Assembly: GCA_036874045.1 (NCBI GenBank)
Contig: JAZBRI010000008.1
Span: 12,353,001 to 12,417,000, forward strand
Direction: 5' to 3'
Length of the DNA: 64,000 nt
Source of the DNA: Cymodocea nodosa
Lineage: Eukaryota > Streptophyta > Magnoliopsida > Alismatales > Cymodoceaceae
A program made the translations under genes and the position numbers. Position 1 is the first letter of the stretch; every line of letters starts with the position of its first letter. The notes beneath the pieces are model-generated. The model did no database searches. It worked only from the letters and a program-made list of their open reading frames with translations, and was not told where the DNA came from. Of the stretch, positions 36,220 to 47,300 are shown one piece after another.

Positions 36220-37260
36220 CAACCTGCAAATATACTTAGAATATATGTAAATTATATACCAAGTATATCATCATCATATAGGTATTAATTATATTATCGT
36301 TTGTTCTTCTTTTCATCATCTATCATCTTGAATTTTCCAATAAGATTTCTAGAAGAAATTTCAACCACATACGAATCAAAGTACAATCCAATTCAATCTG
36401 ATTAAGACAAGTAGAATAAAGAATTGTATCTCCATTAAACAACTTCAAAAGTCAATTCCAGATTCATATTTCAGCAATTCTAGATAACAGAAAATATACT
36501 CGATTCATAAGATATCTGTATTTCACAAAACACTTGTATCTTTTCAGAATAGTATATATACATTTTTTTTGTTCTTTTTTTTTTCGTACTTTAAAAGTTA
36601 ATTTGACAAGCTTGAATCATACAAGAGCTTTCTAATGTACCCATGTAACGAGCTTTAAGTCAACAATCCCAGATCTGATCAGGATCTTAGGTTGCCAGAT
36701 TTTAAGAGTCCTTTTTAAGGTCAACAATCTTTACATACCTATCTGCTCAAGTACAAAAGGCTCATGATCAAACAAGTCAATAAACTCTCAAAATTTTTCT
36801 TTTCTTTTTTTTTTTTCCAATCAAAACTACAAACACAAAACAAAACATTAATCACATACCATATATGTATGTATTTCATTAATACAGATGCAGTAAAACG
36901 CCAATCTCATATAGTCTTGCTTCTATCAGTTACTGAAAATATGAATCCATAACAATAAGCTCATACTTTTTCTATAGTTTAATAAGATCTACACATAAAT
37001 CATTCTACAAGTTCAATCAGTCAAATTAAATGTATCTTTAATCATATGTGTTTCATTTAATCTAGAATTCACATCTCAGCTCTTTCAGGACTTTAGATAA
37101 TTTACTAATTTTTTTCATTAAGCATTCTGCTTTCATTTTAAAATCATAAAACTGTTAAACTCATGAAATTCAGAAAAACATAAGATACTATATCTAGATT
37201 TGCATAAATAGTAAATTTAGTAGCATCTTATATAACCTTCTAAATATAACATTCAAGCAG
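36220..37260 (-). other. Noncoding block of gypsy J shared with copia E
   Basis: No ORF of note. It aligns with 27170-28140 in copia E over nearly its full length. The best part, AAGCTTGAATCATACAAGAG onwards (36607), is easy to see by eye. It lies between the two polypurine tracts of J. Confidence 0.75.
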
Positions 37261-38033
37261 TTTATAAAAATTTTACAGTCTCAATTATCGGATAGTTACA
37301 GCAAGTTCATAAAAATTTTCAATTTTCTCAAAACTTTGCAGTACCATTTTAATTTCTTTAACAAACTTACATAGTTATTACTTCAATTACCTCCCCCCCA
37401 TACCTACATTTTGCATTATCCTCAATGTAAAAAGATTTGACAATAAGTATAGTAATTGTAGCAGGCATGAATACAATTTTGCTTGATTCAAAATTCAGGA
37501 CAAGTAATTAGTTACATACCTTGTTTCTTTTGTATCTTCTTCTGCATATTTCGATTTTTGATTCTGTAAAACTTTTTATTCACAGATAAAAGCAAAATAT
37601 AAAACAAAATAACATTTAACAGATATTAATAAATCAGTGTCTTGTGCGGAACCCAAGCTCCTATGCCTTTGGTGGCTTACAAGCAAGCTAGGTTGTTTCC
37701 CAAAACAAATACCAACAAACTGGATTGATATTTTGTTTTGTTTTTTTTTTTTTATAAAAATGAACATGAAAACTTCAAAAAAAAAAAAAAAAATTTCTTT
37801 CTAAAAATAAATGCAGAATACACAACATTAAACACACAAAATCACAACTTAAGAACATGATTGAAAGTAGAAACAAATGGAATAAATGTATTAGTCCAAG
37901 CAAACTTTTTAGGCATAGTTCTTCTTGGTATTAATTCTATTTTAATGCAGTTCTTGTTCCTTCTTAATTTGTAAACATGTAATATATTATAAATTCCAAA
38001 TACGAGTGTATTACCATTATTGATATGTAATTC
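37261..38033 (-). other. J 3' region: second polypurine tract and GGGAAACAACC motif
   Basis: Minus-strand GGTATGGGGGGGAG lies at 37391-37404, preceded by CATTGAGGATAATGC (about 37412-37433). Further upstream a TTTTGGGAAACAACC block lies near 37690-37706. Similar ordered blocks (TTGGGAGGCAACCC, then CATTGAGGACAATG and a G-run) are common after integrase in plant Athila/Tat-like elements, from general knowledge. The rest is AT-rich with an A-run near 37776. No gene is seen. Confidence 0.5.
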
Positions 38034-39014
38034 TTAAAGTGATCCTTTTTGGTTCCAAGGTAATGTAGCAGTTTCAATTTCTACATCTATTTCAATATAC
38101 TCCTCTTCCCACTTCCATTCATTGATGTCTTCCATAATCCATATTTGAAATTTCATCAGTTCATCCCACCATCTTATCATACATAAAGTAGGATCATCTT
38201 CTTCATTATACCACATTCCTATTTGAATTTCATTAAATTCTGCAAATGGTGGTTTTGCTATTTCAGTCAGTATAGGTAAAATTTCTATATATTCATCATA
38301 ACTATCTATGCTCACTATGTATAAATCAGATCTATATGCTATTGATATCTCTGTGACTAAATATATATATCCATCAAGTATGACATGTGTTTGGTTAATT
38401 AATGATTTCTGTCCTAGATATATCATAATATTTTCATTCCAAGATCTGTTCAGAAAATTATACACACTTAAGCGTAAATCTTCACCCCAATTTCCTGTAG
38501 GTCTCCAATAATATAATTTTTCAGGAATTGCAGAATTTTTATTAGAAAATATTAAAGTTGACCCACAATTTACAATTGGTGCTTCAAATCTATTAGGTCT
38601 TCCTATACTCCATTCTTCTCCTGTTATAGGATTTCTTATCAAAATATCAGGTAATAATAAACTTGCATACCTTGCTCTTGTCTTGTATATGATTAATCCT
38701 TCATCTATCCCCATAATATGATTTATTCCCTCTAATGCATTGGGTGGAATTCCAATAGTTTCTTCCATAGCCAGATATTCATGGGTATTTGAACTACGAT
38801 TAAATGACCTCCATATGAATCCATCTCTAATCTTAGTCATTTTTGCAGCTTGTAGTTCTTGAAAATATTTTTCTTCAATATAGTCTTTAATTTCCTTTGA
38901 TACACAACACAACTTGCACAGATCTTTAGCTGACAAGTTACTTAGTACTTCCCTTAGTGCATCCAATGGTAATTGCATCAATTCCATTTGTCGATTCAGT
39001 CTGAAGCTTTCCAT
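38034..39014 (-). CDS. F-box protein, intact ORF within gypsy J
   Basis: 326 uninterrupted codons. Residues 15-53 form an F-box (LPLDALREVLSNLSAKDLCKLCCVSKEIKDY region) of the type that binds SKP1 in SCF ubiquitin ligases. The rest has a spacing of W, Y and G residues (IRNPITGEEW near 140, LYYWRPTG near 180) like the F-box-associated beta-propeller of plant F-box proteins, but this is less certain. The start at 39014 gives MESFRLN; a second Met is ten residues in. It is co-oriented with J and lies between the extra ORF and the 3' tracts. A TATA-like TATATATAAAAC is about 115 bases upstream (39125-39136). No intron is needed. It is the only long element-borne ORF here without a stop, so it may be younger, selected or lucky. 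A separate host gene or processed copy trapped between elements is the alternative. Confidence 0.8.
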   Translation of the reverse strand: MESFRLNRQMELMQLPLDALREVLSNLSAKDLCKLCCVSKEIKDYIEEKYFQELQAAKMTKIRDGFIWRSFNRSSNTHEYLAMEETIGIPPNALEGINHIMGIDEGLIIYKTRARYASLLLPDILIRNPITGEEWSIGRPNRFEAPIVNCGSTLIFSNKNSAIPEKLYYWRPTGNWGEDLRLSVYNFLNRSWNENIMIYLGQKSLINQTHVILDGYIYLVTEISIAYRSDLYIVSIDSYDEYIEILPILTEIAKPPFAEFNEIQIGMWYNEEDDPTLCMIRWWDELMKFQIWIMEDINEWKWEEEYIEIDVEIETATLPWNQKGSL

Positions 39015-39379
39015 TCAATAAATATTTGTTGTCGGATGAAGTTGAATCAGCTGCTTCTCCTTCCAGTTCCTCCAACACAGTCTCCTTTCTTTTAAAAGTG
39101 CTGGTAACTCATAAATAACATTCTGTTTTATATATATACTACACATCCATAAAGTGAATAAATCTCGTTGCAAGAACATGGCTTGCAACATGCATCGTGG
39201 TTCCTGTTTATATGGGTACGTGTACCACTACGAATTTCAAATTTTGGTAACCGCTAAACTGACGAAGCTTCGTACGTGGTTAAAAGAATAACCGTTCTAG
39301 TTAATCCATGAACTAATCTCGTTGAGTTACAGAAAACTCAACAGAATACAGTCGGTTATTGTTGTTAACTCTACGGACT
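39015..39379 (-). promoter_or_regulatory. Upstream region of the F-box ORF
   Basis: It holds a TATA-like run near 39125-39136 and an inverted pair of CTCGTTGAGTTAC and AACTCAACAGA motifs (39328-39355), like the arrays in the LTRs. TACGTGG lies near 39273. Promoter function is inferred. Confidence 0.4.
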
Positions 39380-41279
39380 AACTTAATTCTATGTCATGGC
39401 CCTGTCGTTGATAAACATTCTTAATCAGAATGTTAGCTACCATGTGTGCTTTACCATTTAAATGCTTCAATCTATTTAATAATGGCACACCAGGATTGAT
39501 AGCTAAACAATCCTTAATTTGCTGTTCAGTCCATTCAATTGTAGTTGTATCTTCCAAAATTGTTATTCCTTCATTCTTTAAACCAAAAATATTGTGGAGA
39601 AGCTATGGTGTTATCTGTACATCAGCTTCCTCCACGTTTGAAATTAATCCTCATTCTCTTTCTCTCAAATTTGCATAGAAACAGGGCACTAAATTTTCAT
39701 ATACTATATGCCCTCTTTCTTGAGATATAAATTGCAGTAGACCTTGGAATTCAAATAATTCTTTGATTTCTTGCATTCCATCCCAATTTACTGGTCTATT
39801 GTAAATAATGTTGTAACCCCTTATTTCTTGATATTTGGTATAAGCTTCCTGACTACAAAAATGTACTTCATTCAAAATTATTGTTTCAGTCGAGTCAGGA
39901 AGGTGACTTTGTTGCTCCTGAGGGGTTTGTTCTTGATCTTCCTCTAGCATAGGCTGCATTTGGACATTCTCTTCAGATTCCTGAATTTTTGCTTTTGCTT
40001 CTATCTGTGGTGGTGAGCCGGTAGAACTCTCCACTCTGTCTTGAATTCTTTCCATAATTTGCTGAAGAGTTTCTTGTTCTTCAATGGAATCACTGAAATT
40101 ATTTTTGTCCAAATGGCTTCTTTCAGCCTCTTCATTTTCTGCTCTTTCTTGCTCCTCCTGACTACCAATCTGTTCTGTTACTGTTCTTTCTGATTCTATA
40201 ACATATTGGGATAGAGTCACGGGTAATTTAGTTTCTGCCCTACTTTCTGTTTCTTCTTGTACAGGCTGTAGACTAATTTCGGCCTGATTTTCTTCTTTTC
40301 TTTGCTCCTCTTGCTCCTCCTCAGAATCGGATAGCAGGTTAATAAAAATCTGCTCTATAGGCCTTGTAAAAATTGGTACTTCAAATTTAATTTCCTCATG
40401 TTCAGGCACTTTTTCTTTTCCTTTCTTTTTTCTGATTAGTTGTGCTTGTTCTTCCTCTTCATCTTCTGAAATTAAATCTACAAAAATAGGCTCTGTCGGC
40501 CTACGAGCCACAGGTGCTAGCTCTTCCTATTTAACTTTTCCTATAATTATTGGTCTCGAAGGACGAACTTCAACTTCTTTTGCAGTAGGTTTGGCAGCAG
40601 TTCTGGCAATAGCTTCGTGATGCTGTACCACTTTGATTTTATATTGGGCTTTCAATTTTTCTACAGCCCTCCTTTTGTAAAGTGCATCAAACACTAGGTG
40701 TGCTTTGGCCACTGCCCAATCTTCTGATTCTCCTTGGTTCTTCCCAACTTGAACCAGTTCTACAAATTCTCTTATCTCTTCTTCAGTCGAAAGCCCCATC
40801 ATTTCTGCTCGTGCCAACGGCTTAAATGGTGGAATTGAAGGTCTAGGCTACTGCTCCTCAAGAACAGATCTTTCAGCAGTCGGCTCCTCTTGTCCTTTAG
40901 TTGCCTCTTCTTCATTTTCTTTCCTTTCTTGCTCCCAGATCACCCATTTAGCTCGTTTACAGATTTGTCTTTTGAACCAGAGCCGGGACTTACGTTGGAT
41001 TAATTCTAGGGCTACTTCATTGTTTGGTCGTATCTTTCTTTCTTTACTTAATGCAATTTCAGTTGCCACTCTAATTCGTGTCTCCATTATCTGCGGTATC
41101 TGTATTTCTAACTCAACCAGAATTTTTCTCAAGTTAAAGAGTTCTGATTCTACCTTTTGTAACTCTTTCTCTCTTATTGTATTTCTGATCTTCTACCTCG
41201 TGTGCCATTCTTTAGATTCCTTTAGAAACTGTGCGGTGTCAACTGCCTTTTCCCAGAATTCAGGCATCATCTTCCTCAT
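39380..41279 (-). pseudogene. Extra (passenger) ORF of gypsy J, related to that of copia E
   Basis: One frame with in-frame stops only (about 41195, 40848, 40527, 39651 and 39608). It probably starts at ATG 41279 (MRKMMPEFW). The N-terminal third is basic and helical (40530-41270). The middle is very acidic with EEEQEEQ runs (39900-40500). The C-terminal part has an HFCSQEAY...INYNRPVNW-like block, IKELFEFQGLLQF, CFYANLRERE and HLNGKAHMVANIL...YQRQGHDIE. Those last blocks line up with FHFRSEEAL, IRDLFEFQGLIKF, AFYSNLDKNG and LNAKARFIANIL...FQRVGHNLE in copia E. It is cut at about 39380, lacking the poly-Gln tail region of E. Family function unknown; similarity to the putative plant transposon protein domain is from memory. 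Confidence 0.65.
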
Positions 41280-41909
41280 CGTGGAGTTACACAACAGCAC
41301 GGAATCGCTCTGATTTCTACTGTTCTAGATTCTAAATGATTTGCCGGATAATGCCCCCAAAACCTAAGGTTTTTGTTTAAATAAGCCCTAAGTTTAAGCG
41401 GGTAATTAGGTCATTTACCAAACCAACTATTACTATTTTATCCGAGGTCTTAGCTACAGTACTCTGTTGAGTCACAGTTAACTCAACGGAATAAGCTCGT
41501 TGACTAACTCAAGACTCAATGGAGTAAGCTCGTTGAGTTAAGCGTAACTCAACGGACTCCCCGTACAAGCAAATATAATAATAAAAATATTATAGAGAAT
41601 AGTTTCTTTGTTTAATTTTTTACCGATTTAACCGATACTATGTTTCGGTCAGACCTAAATATTTTTTATTTTTTTATTTTTCTTTCGGTTGAACTGATAC
41701 TATGTTTCAGTAAAACCAATATTTTTCCTGAAAATTAATATACAATTTTTTTATGTTCCGGTCATACCGATGGATCCAATCGGTTGAACCGCAACGATTT
41801 TTATGTTTTATATATATTTTTAATGTTTTTTTTTATCTTTTATATAAATAAACAAAAAAACTGATTTCCTACTAAGTAAAGCTCGAGTAGTCTTCTACTC
41901 TGACTTCTT
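41280..41909 (-). promoter_or_regulatory. Region between integrase and extra ORF of gypsy J
   Basis: TATTTAAACA lies at 41374-41383 on the minus strand, 95 bases before the ORF start, identical to the 10-mer in copia E. 41450-41570 holds several inverted AACTCAACGGA and CTCGTTGAGTTA motifs. 41629-41725 has two related units around CGATACTATGTTTCGGT. No coding sequence is seen. Role as a separate promoter is inferred. Confidence 0.4.
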
Positions 41910-43464
41910 CTATAATTCCAAAGGAGCTTTTGGTGCTTTCAAAATAGGTTTAAGTCTTTGTCCATTTACTTTAAATATATTTTGATTTTTAGGATTTTCA
42001 ATTTCAATAGCTCCATAAGGATAAACATTTCGAACTATGTAAGGTCCTGCCCATCTAGATTTCAATTTTCCTAGATGGTTATGGAGTCTAGCCATATAAA
42101 GATATACTTCTTTTCCTATTTCAAAGCTTTTTGGAATAATTTTTCTATCATGCCAAAATTTAATTTTTTCTTTTTCTCTTACAGTATTCGAATAAGCATC
42201 ATTTCTAAATTCTTCTAATTCAATTAGTTGCATTTTCCTATTTTCAGCAGCTTGATTTAAATTAGTGTTCATAGTTTTTAATGCCCAATAAGCTTTATGT
42301 TCTATTTCAGCAGGTAAATGACAACTTTTTCCATAAACTAGCCTAAAAGGTGACATACCTAAGCTCGTTTTGTAAGCAGTTTTATAAGCCCAAAGTGCAT
42401 CTATCAATCTATTAGCCCAATCTGTTCTAGTAGGATTTACTACTTTTTCCAAGATTAATTTAATTTGTTTATTTGCACTTTCTACTTGTTTGCGAATGAT
42501 ATGATGTTGCAATTTTGTGGTTTACTCCATATTTGTTCATTAAGGCTTCAAAACTTCTATTATAGAAATGAGTTCCTCTATCACTGATAATAGCTTTAGG
42601 TATTCCAAATCTGGCAAATATATTTGTTCTTATAAATTGTATTACCACTTTGTTATCATTAGTTTTTGTAGGAATAGCTTCTATCCATTTAGAGACGTAA
42701 TCCACCCCCAGCAATTTATAATTAAATTGATTAGACATAAGAAATGAACTTATAAAATCTATTCCCCACACATCAAAGATTTCAACCTCAACAATAGGAT
42801 TAAGAGGCATCATATTCCTCTTTGATATTCTTCCTATTTGTTGACATCTTAAACAACTTAAGCAATATTTATGAGCATCTTTGAATAGTGTTGGCCAATA
42901 AAACCCACATTGCAGAATTTTTGCAGTAGTTTTCCCTAAACCAAAATGTCCTCCACAAGCTGGGTCATGACAGAAAGACAATATGCTTAGATATTCAGTT
43001 TCTGGAACACACCTCCTTAAAACCAGATCAGGACATTTCTTAAATAAGTATGGGTCTTCCCAATAGTAGTATTTTACTCTTGAGAAAAATAATTTCTTAT
43101 CCTGTCTATTCCAATCCTTAGGTGTTAAACCAGTAACTAAGTAATTAACTATGTCTGCATACCAAGACATTGTGTTAATGGTCATTAATTGTTCATTAGG
43201 AAAATTATCCTTAATTTCAATATTTGATTTTTCTATTTGTGATCTTGATAAATGATCTGCTACTACATTCTCACAACCTTTATTATCTTTAATTTCTAGA
43301 TCAAATTCTTGTAATAATAATATCCATCGGATCAATCTAGGTTTAGTTTCTTTTTTCTTTATTAGATGTTTTAGAGCTGAATGATCCGTGTATACTATTA
43401 CTTTAGCTCCAATCAGATATGATCTAAACTTTTCTGAAGCAAACACAATAGGTAATAATTCTTT
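41910..43464 (-). pseudogene. Gypsy J RNase H and integrase
   Basis: RNase H is at 43446-43240 ([10 protein letters not shown], ending VADHLSRS). Integrase follows: zinc region HFGLGKT...CLSCLRCQ, then the catalytic residues in WGIDF, SDRGTHF and, after a frameshift near 42490, [10 protein letters not shown]. An [20 protein letters not shown] block is typical of Athila/Tat-like integrase. The C-terminal end with GPYIV and [11 protein letters not shown] reaches 41910. The D, D and E residues are all visible, but the frameshift and a stop at 43465 before RNase H break the product. Confidence 0.88.
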
Positions 43465-44233
43465 TTAAGTAGTTGTGTAATTAACTTGAGCATCATTTAA
43501 GGTTTTGCTTGCATAATGAATCACTCTAGGAGATTTTTCTATCTTCTGTCCTAACACTGCTCCTATAGCAAAATCAGAAGTATCGCACATTAATTCAAAT
43601 GGATGGTTCCAATCAGGTGCTTGAATTATAGGACTTGAACTTAAGCTAGTATTAAGTTTGAAAAATGCTTCCTTGCAATTTTTATCAAAGTTAAATGAGA
43701 CATCTTTTAATAGATTAGTTAAAGGTCTAGCTATCTTGCAAAAGTCTTTAATAAATCTTCTATAAAAACCAACATGTCCTAAAAATGATCTAATATCTTT
43801 TACTGATTTAGGTTCTAGTAGATTAGAAATTACTTCTATTTTAGCTTTATCTACTTCCAACCCTTTTTTAGAAACAACATGCCCTAAGATTATTCCTTGT
43901 TTAACCATGAAGTGACATTTTTTCGAATTTAAAACCAGATTTTTTTCCACACAACGTTTTAATATTTGGTCTAAATTGCTTAAACACACTTCATATAAGT
44001 TTCCCTATACAATAAAATCATCCATAAATATTTCTAAAAAATCTTCAGTCATTCTAGTAAATATGCCCTACACATACCTTTGAAAGGTATCTGGTGCATT
44101 GCATAATCCGAATGACATTCTTTTAAAAGCATAAGTTCCATTAGGACAGGTGAAAGTTGTTTTCTCCTAATCCTCTAATGCTACTGGAATTTGATTATAC
44201 CCTGAATACCCATCTAGGAAACAAAAATAGATT
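43465..44233 (-). pseudogene. Gypsy J reverse transcriptase, N-terminal side missing
   Basis: It starts at an FCFLDGYSGYNQIPVA block (44229), then KRMSFGLCNAP, an FMDD catalytic box (about 44020), the palm/thumb blocks CVEKNLVLNSKKCHFMVKQGIILGH and SFLGHVGFYRRFIKDF, and the RNase H approach (GAVLGQK). Stops lie near 44165, 44070 and 44007. The upstream RT part is replaced by copia G at 44234. Confidence 0.88.
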
Positions 44234-44451
44234 TAACCCTTAAAGCAAGTGATTGTAAGTTTGCAAGAGTTTAGTGAAGCTCAAGTATCCCTTGGGGGTG
44301 GACTAGCTGTTAGTGGTGAACCACCTAAAAATCTCTATGTGATTTCTTTTATTGTATGCTTGTTATCACTTTACATTAAACTACTTCTAAAAGGTTAAGA
44401 AATGAATTTTTACCATTCACACCCCCTCTGGTAAGCTTTAAGGTCCTAACA
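44234..44451 (+). repeat. 5' LTR fragment of element G
   Basis: It matches 50887-51109, the last part of the 3' LTR, ending GGTCCTAACA. U3 and most of R are missing, so the copy lacks its own promoter. Confidence 0.88.
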
Positions 44452-44453
44452 AT

Positions 44454-44465
44454 TGGTATTAGAGC
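44454..44465 (+). promoter_or_regulatory. Primer binding site of element G
   Basis: TGGTATTAGAGC, two bases after the LTR end, one change from the initiator tRNA-Met complement. Confidence 0.85.
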
Positions 44466-44503
44466 AAGGTTGATCTCATTAATAGATTTAACCCTCTGAG
44501 ATC

Positions 44504-46033
44504 ATGGCTTTTCACACTAGAGAGGGTCAGAATATCCATCGACCTCCCCTCTTTGATGGTAGCAAGTATAGTTACTGGAAAAATAGGATGGAGTGCTTTC
44601 TCAAGAGTATAGATGTGAAACTTTGGAGAATGGTTGTACATGGTACACCAACTCCAATCAGTCATGAAAGTGACTGGACTGAGGAGGATGAAAGAATCAT
44701 CTAGATGGATGCTCGTGGGCTTAATTTCATTTAGTGGGCACTAACTAGTGAACCATATAATAAAATATCTACTTGTAAATTCTCCCATGAAGCTTGGAAG
44801 ATCCTTCAAATTACATATGAAGGAACCAGCCAAGTTAAAGATACTAAAATCAACATTTTGTTAAGAAAATATGAATTATTCAAAATGCTTGAAAAGAAAG
44901 TATCACTGAAATGTTTTCTAGATTCACAGAAATTGTGAATGAACTAAGAGGCCTTGGGAGGAGTTTTTTTAATCGTGAACAGGTACAAAAGATCTTAAGG
45001 AGTTTGATAGTCGAATGGAAGTAGAAGTCTACTTCCATACAGGATTCAAAGGATCTAAATAACTATTCAATTGAAGATCTGTTGGGAAACCTTCTAGCCC
45101 ATGAAGTTCAAATGAAGGAATGGAAAGAAGGAGTCACTGAAAGAAAAGTAGAGAAAAAGAAAGAAGTAGCTTTTCCCTTAGCAGAAGATCAACTAAGCTC
45201 AGATGAGGATGAAGTGTTACTGCTGGCTAGGAACTTCAGAAGGATGCTGAGACAAGGAGGCAAAGTCAGCTCCTCAAAATCAAAAGTCCCTACATGCTAC
45301 AAGTGCAAGAAATTGGGACACATTCAACTTTACTGTCCTTTTCAATAGGAGGAGGACAAATAGAAATGGAAAAGGAAGAATAAGAAGAAAATGGCATTGA
45401 AAGCCACTTGGGATGATAGCAGCTCATCAGACTCAGATGAGGAGGCATCTACAAATGTATCCTTTGCTGCACAAGAGGTATGCTCTACATGTCCCTATTG
45501 CTCGGAAAAAGAAAATGATGATGTAGATATAGATAGTCTTCTCTATACAGTAGATAACTTATATGTAAAATGTAAGAAGTACAAGAAAGAATTAAAGAGT
45601 TTAAATTCCTATCTAGAAGATGTTTTTGTTGAACTAGAAAAAGCCCTAGTTGATAATGGGGAATTGAAAACTAAAATGGATAGCTATAGTTGTAAAAGTT
45701 TTGATTTGAAAGAAGAAAATAAAAATCTATTATTTGAAATTACTGATTTAAAGAAAATTGTATGTAAATTTACTAAGGGTGAAAATAGTTTAAACAAAAT
45801 CATAGGATCTCAAAGAATAGGAAAAATTAAATTTGGCCTAGGGTATGCTGTACCATAGGAAACCCCTTATTGTGGTGGAAAAATTAGATCTTACAAAGAT
45901 GACACCACTGTGTTTGTCATTAAGAAAAGATCTACGTCTATATGGATACCAAAAGGCAACAGGTTTAGTATACAGAGGACTAACAGTGATAGACCCAAGA
46001 AGATATGGGTACCAAAAGTCTTAATTTCAACAT
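44504..46033 (+). pseudogene. Element G gag
   Basis: Start ATG at 44504 (MAFHTREGQNIHRPPLFDG). The capsid part has stops, for example RII-stop-MDARG (CAG to TAG type, 44702), and a frameshift near 44890. 45082-45348 holds the basic region and knuckle CYKCKKLGHIQLYC, directly followed by a stop. 45391-45858 is the acidic and coiled-coil tail (MALKATWDDSSSS). The KIWVPK linker to the protease is near 46010. Confidence 0.85.
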
Positions 46034-47300
46034 GACTTGTAGGATTGCATGGACAAGAAAGCTCAAACGTCCAAGTGGATCATTAACAGTGGTTGCTCAA
46101 AGCATATGACATGTAAGAAAAGACTTATGGAATCTATTAAATCAATAAATTCAGGATCTGTTAAGTTTGGTAACAATGAAAAATGTAGAATTACTGCCAT
46201 AGGAAATGTTACATCTGAAAATCGAAAAATAGAAAATGTCCTTCATGTAAATGGTTTAAAACAGAATCTGCTAAGTGTAGGTCAATTATGTGACAAAGGT
46301 TATAATATACTTTTTACTGTAGAAAACTGTTTTATATTACAACAAGATACACATGAAATCAAATTTACTAGATATAGAAATAATTTAATTTATACTTTGG
46401 AATTTCCATGTTATATTATATCTAGTGATGCATGTTTAGTTGCTTCCAATGAAGATGAATGGTTATGGCATAAAAGATTAAATCATGCAAACATGAGACT
46501 TATAAGAAAATTGACAAAACATGATCTTGTTAGAGGTGTGCCTAAGCTCAAATTCAAGAGAGATAAATTGTGTAGTGACTGTACAATTGGAAAACAAAAG
46601 AAATCAACACACAAGAGTATTGAAGACATTGCCACACGTCAACCATTGGATCTATTGCATATGGACCTGTTTGGTCCTACACAGACAGCTAGTTTAGGAG
46701 GAAGAAAATATACCTTAGTGGTAGTTGATGATTATACAAGATTCACTTGGGTTATTTTCTTAACACACAAGAATGAAGCTTGTGATGAATTCAAACATCT
46801 GTGTATTAGAATTCAAAATGAAAAAGATTCAACTGTGAAGAAGATCAGAAGTGATCATAGAGGTGAATTTGAAAATTCAGAATTTGAAGAATTATGCAAT
46901 TCTTTTGGCATACTGCATGAATTCTCATGTCCAAGAACTCCTGCTCAGAATGGAGTTGTAGAGAGGAAAAATAGATCAGTACAAGAAATGGCAAGGACAA
47001 TTCTTAATGCATCTGATCTACCAAAGTCTCTATAGGCTGAAGCTGTAAATACTACATGTTATTCTATAAACAAAACTCACCTTAGACCTATCCTATATAA
47101 GACACCTTTTGAACTATGGTATGGTAAAATACCAAATGTTGGATATTTTAAGGTCTTCGGATCAAGATGTTTTGTGCTTAATACAAAAGATCAAAAGGAC
47201 AAATTTGATACAAAATCTGATCCTGCTCTACTTGTTGGATACTCTTCAAGAAGCAAAGCCTACAGGGTCTATTTTGAACATGAAAGAAGAGTAGAAGAGT
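46034..47300 (+). pseudogene. Element G protease and integrase
   Basis: 46049-47035 is open for 328 codons. The protease active site reads NSG (IINSGCSKHM), losing the catalytic Asp. The zinc region H-H-C-C is complete (HKRLNH, CSDCTIGK), and the integrase residues are visible in MDLFGP, SDHRGEF and VERKNR. A stop replaces W in the LWAEA block (about 47034). NKTHLRPILYKTPFELWY and LVGYSSRSKAYR follow to about 47300, where VEE-stop-INV ends it. Confidence 0.88.

Larger units (their letters stand above)
33859..44233 (-). mobile_element. Gypsy element J with two extra ORFs (5' part missing)
   Basis: In minus-strand order: RT (truncated at its N-terminal side, 44233), RNase H, integrase, an extra ORF related to that of copia E, an F-box ORF, two polypurine tracts with a shared noncoding block between them, and the 3' LTR (33859-36080). 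Everything is in the same orientation. LTR, tract and pol motifs place it with elements C, D and K (Athila/Tat-like). It was inserted in copia F. Its left half has been replaced by copia G at 44234. Confidence 0.85.

Noticed and set aside
37576..37767. Short minus-strand ORF near the GGGAAACAACC motif
   Set aside because: The motif resembles a noncoding block usual after integrase in this gypsy group, and the ORF has no recognisable domain.
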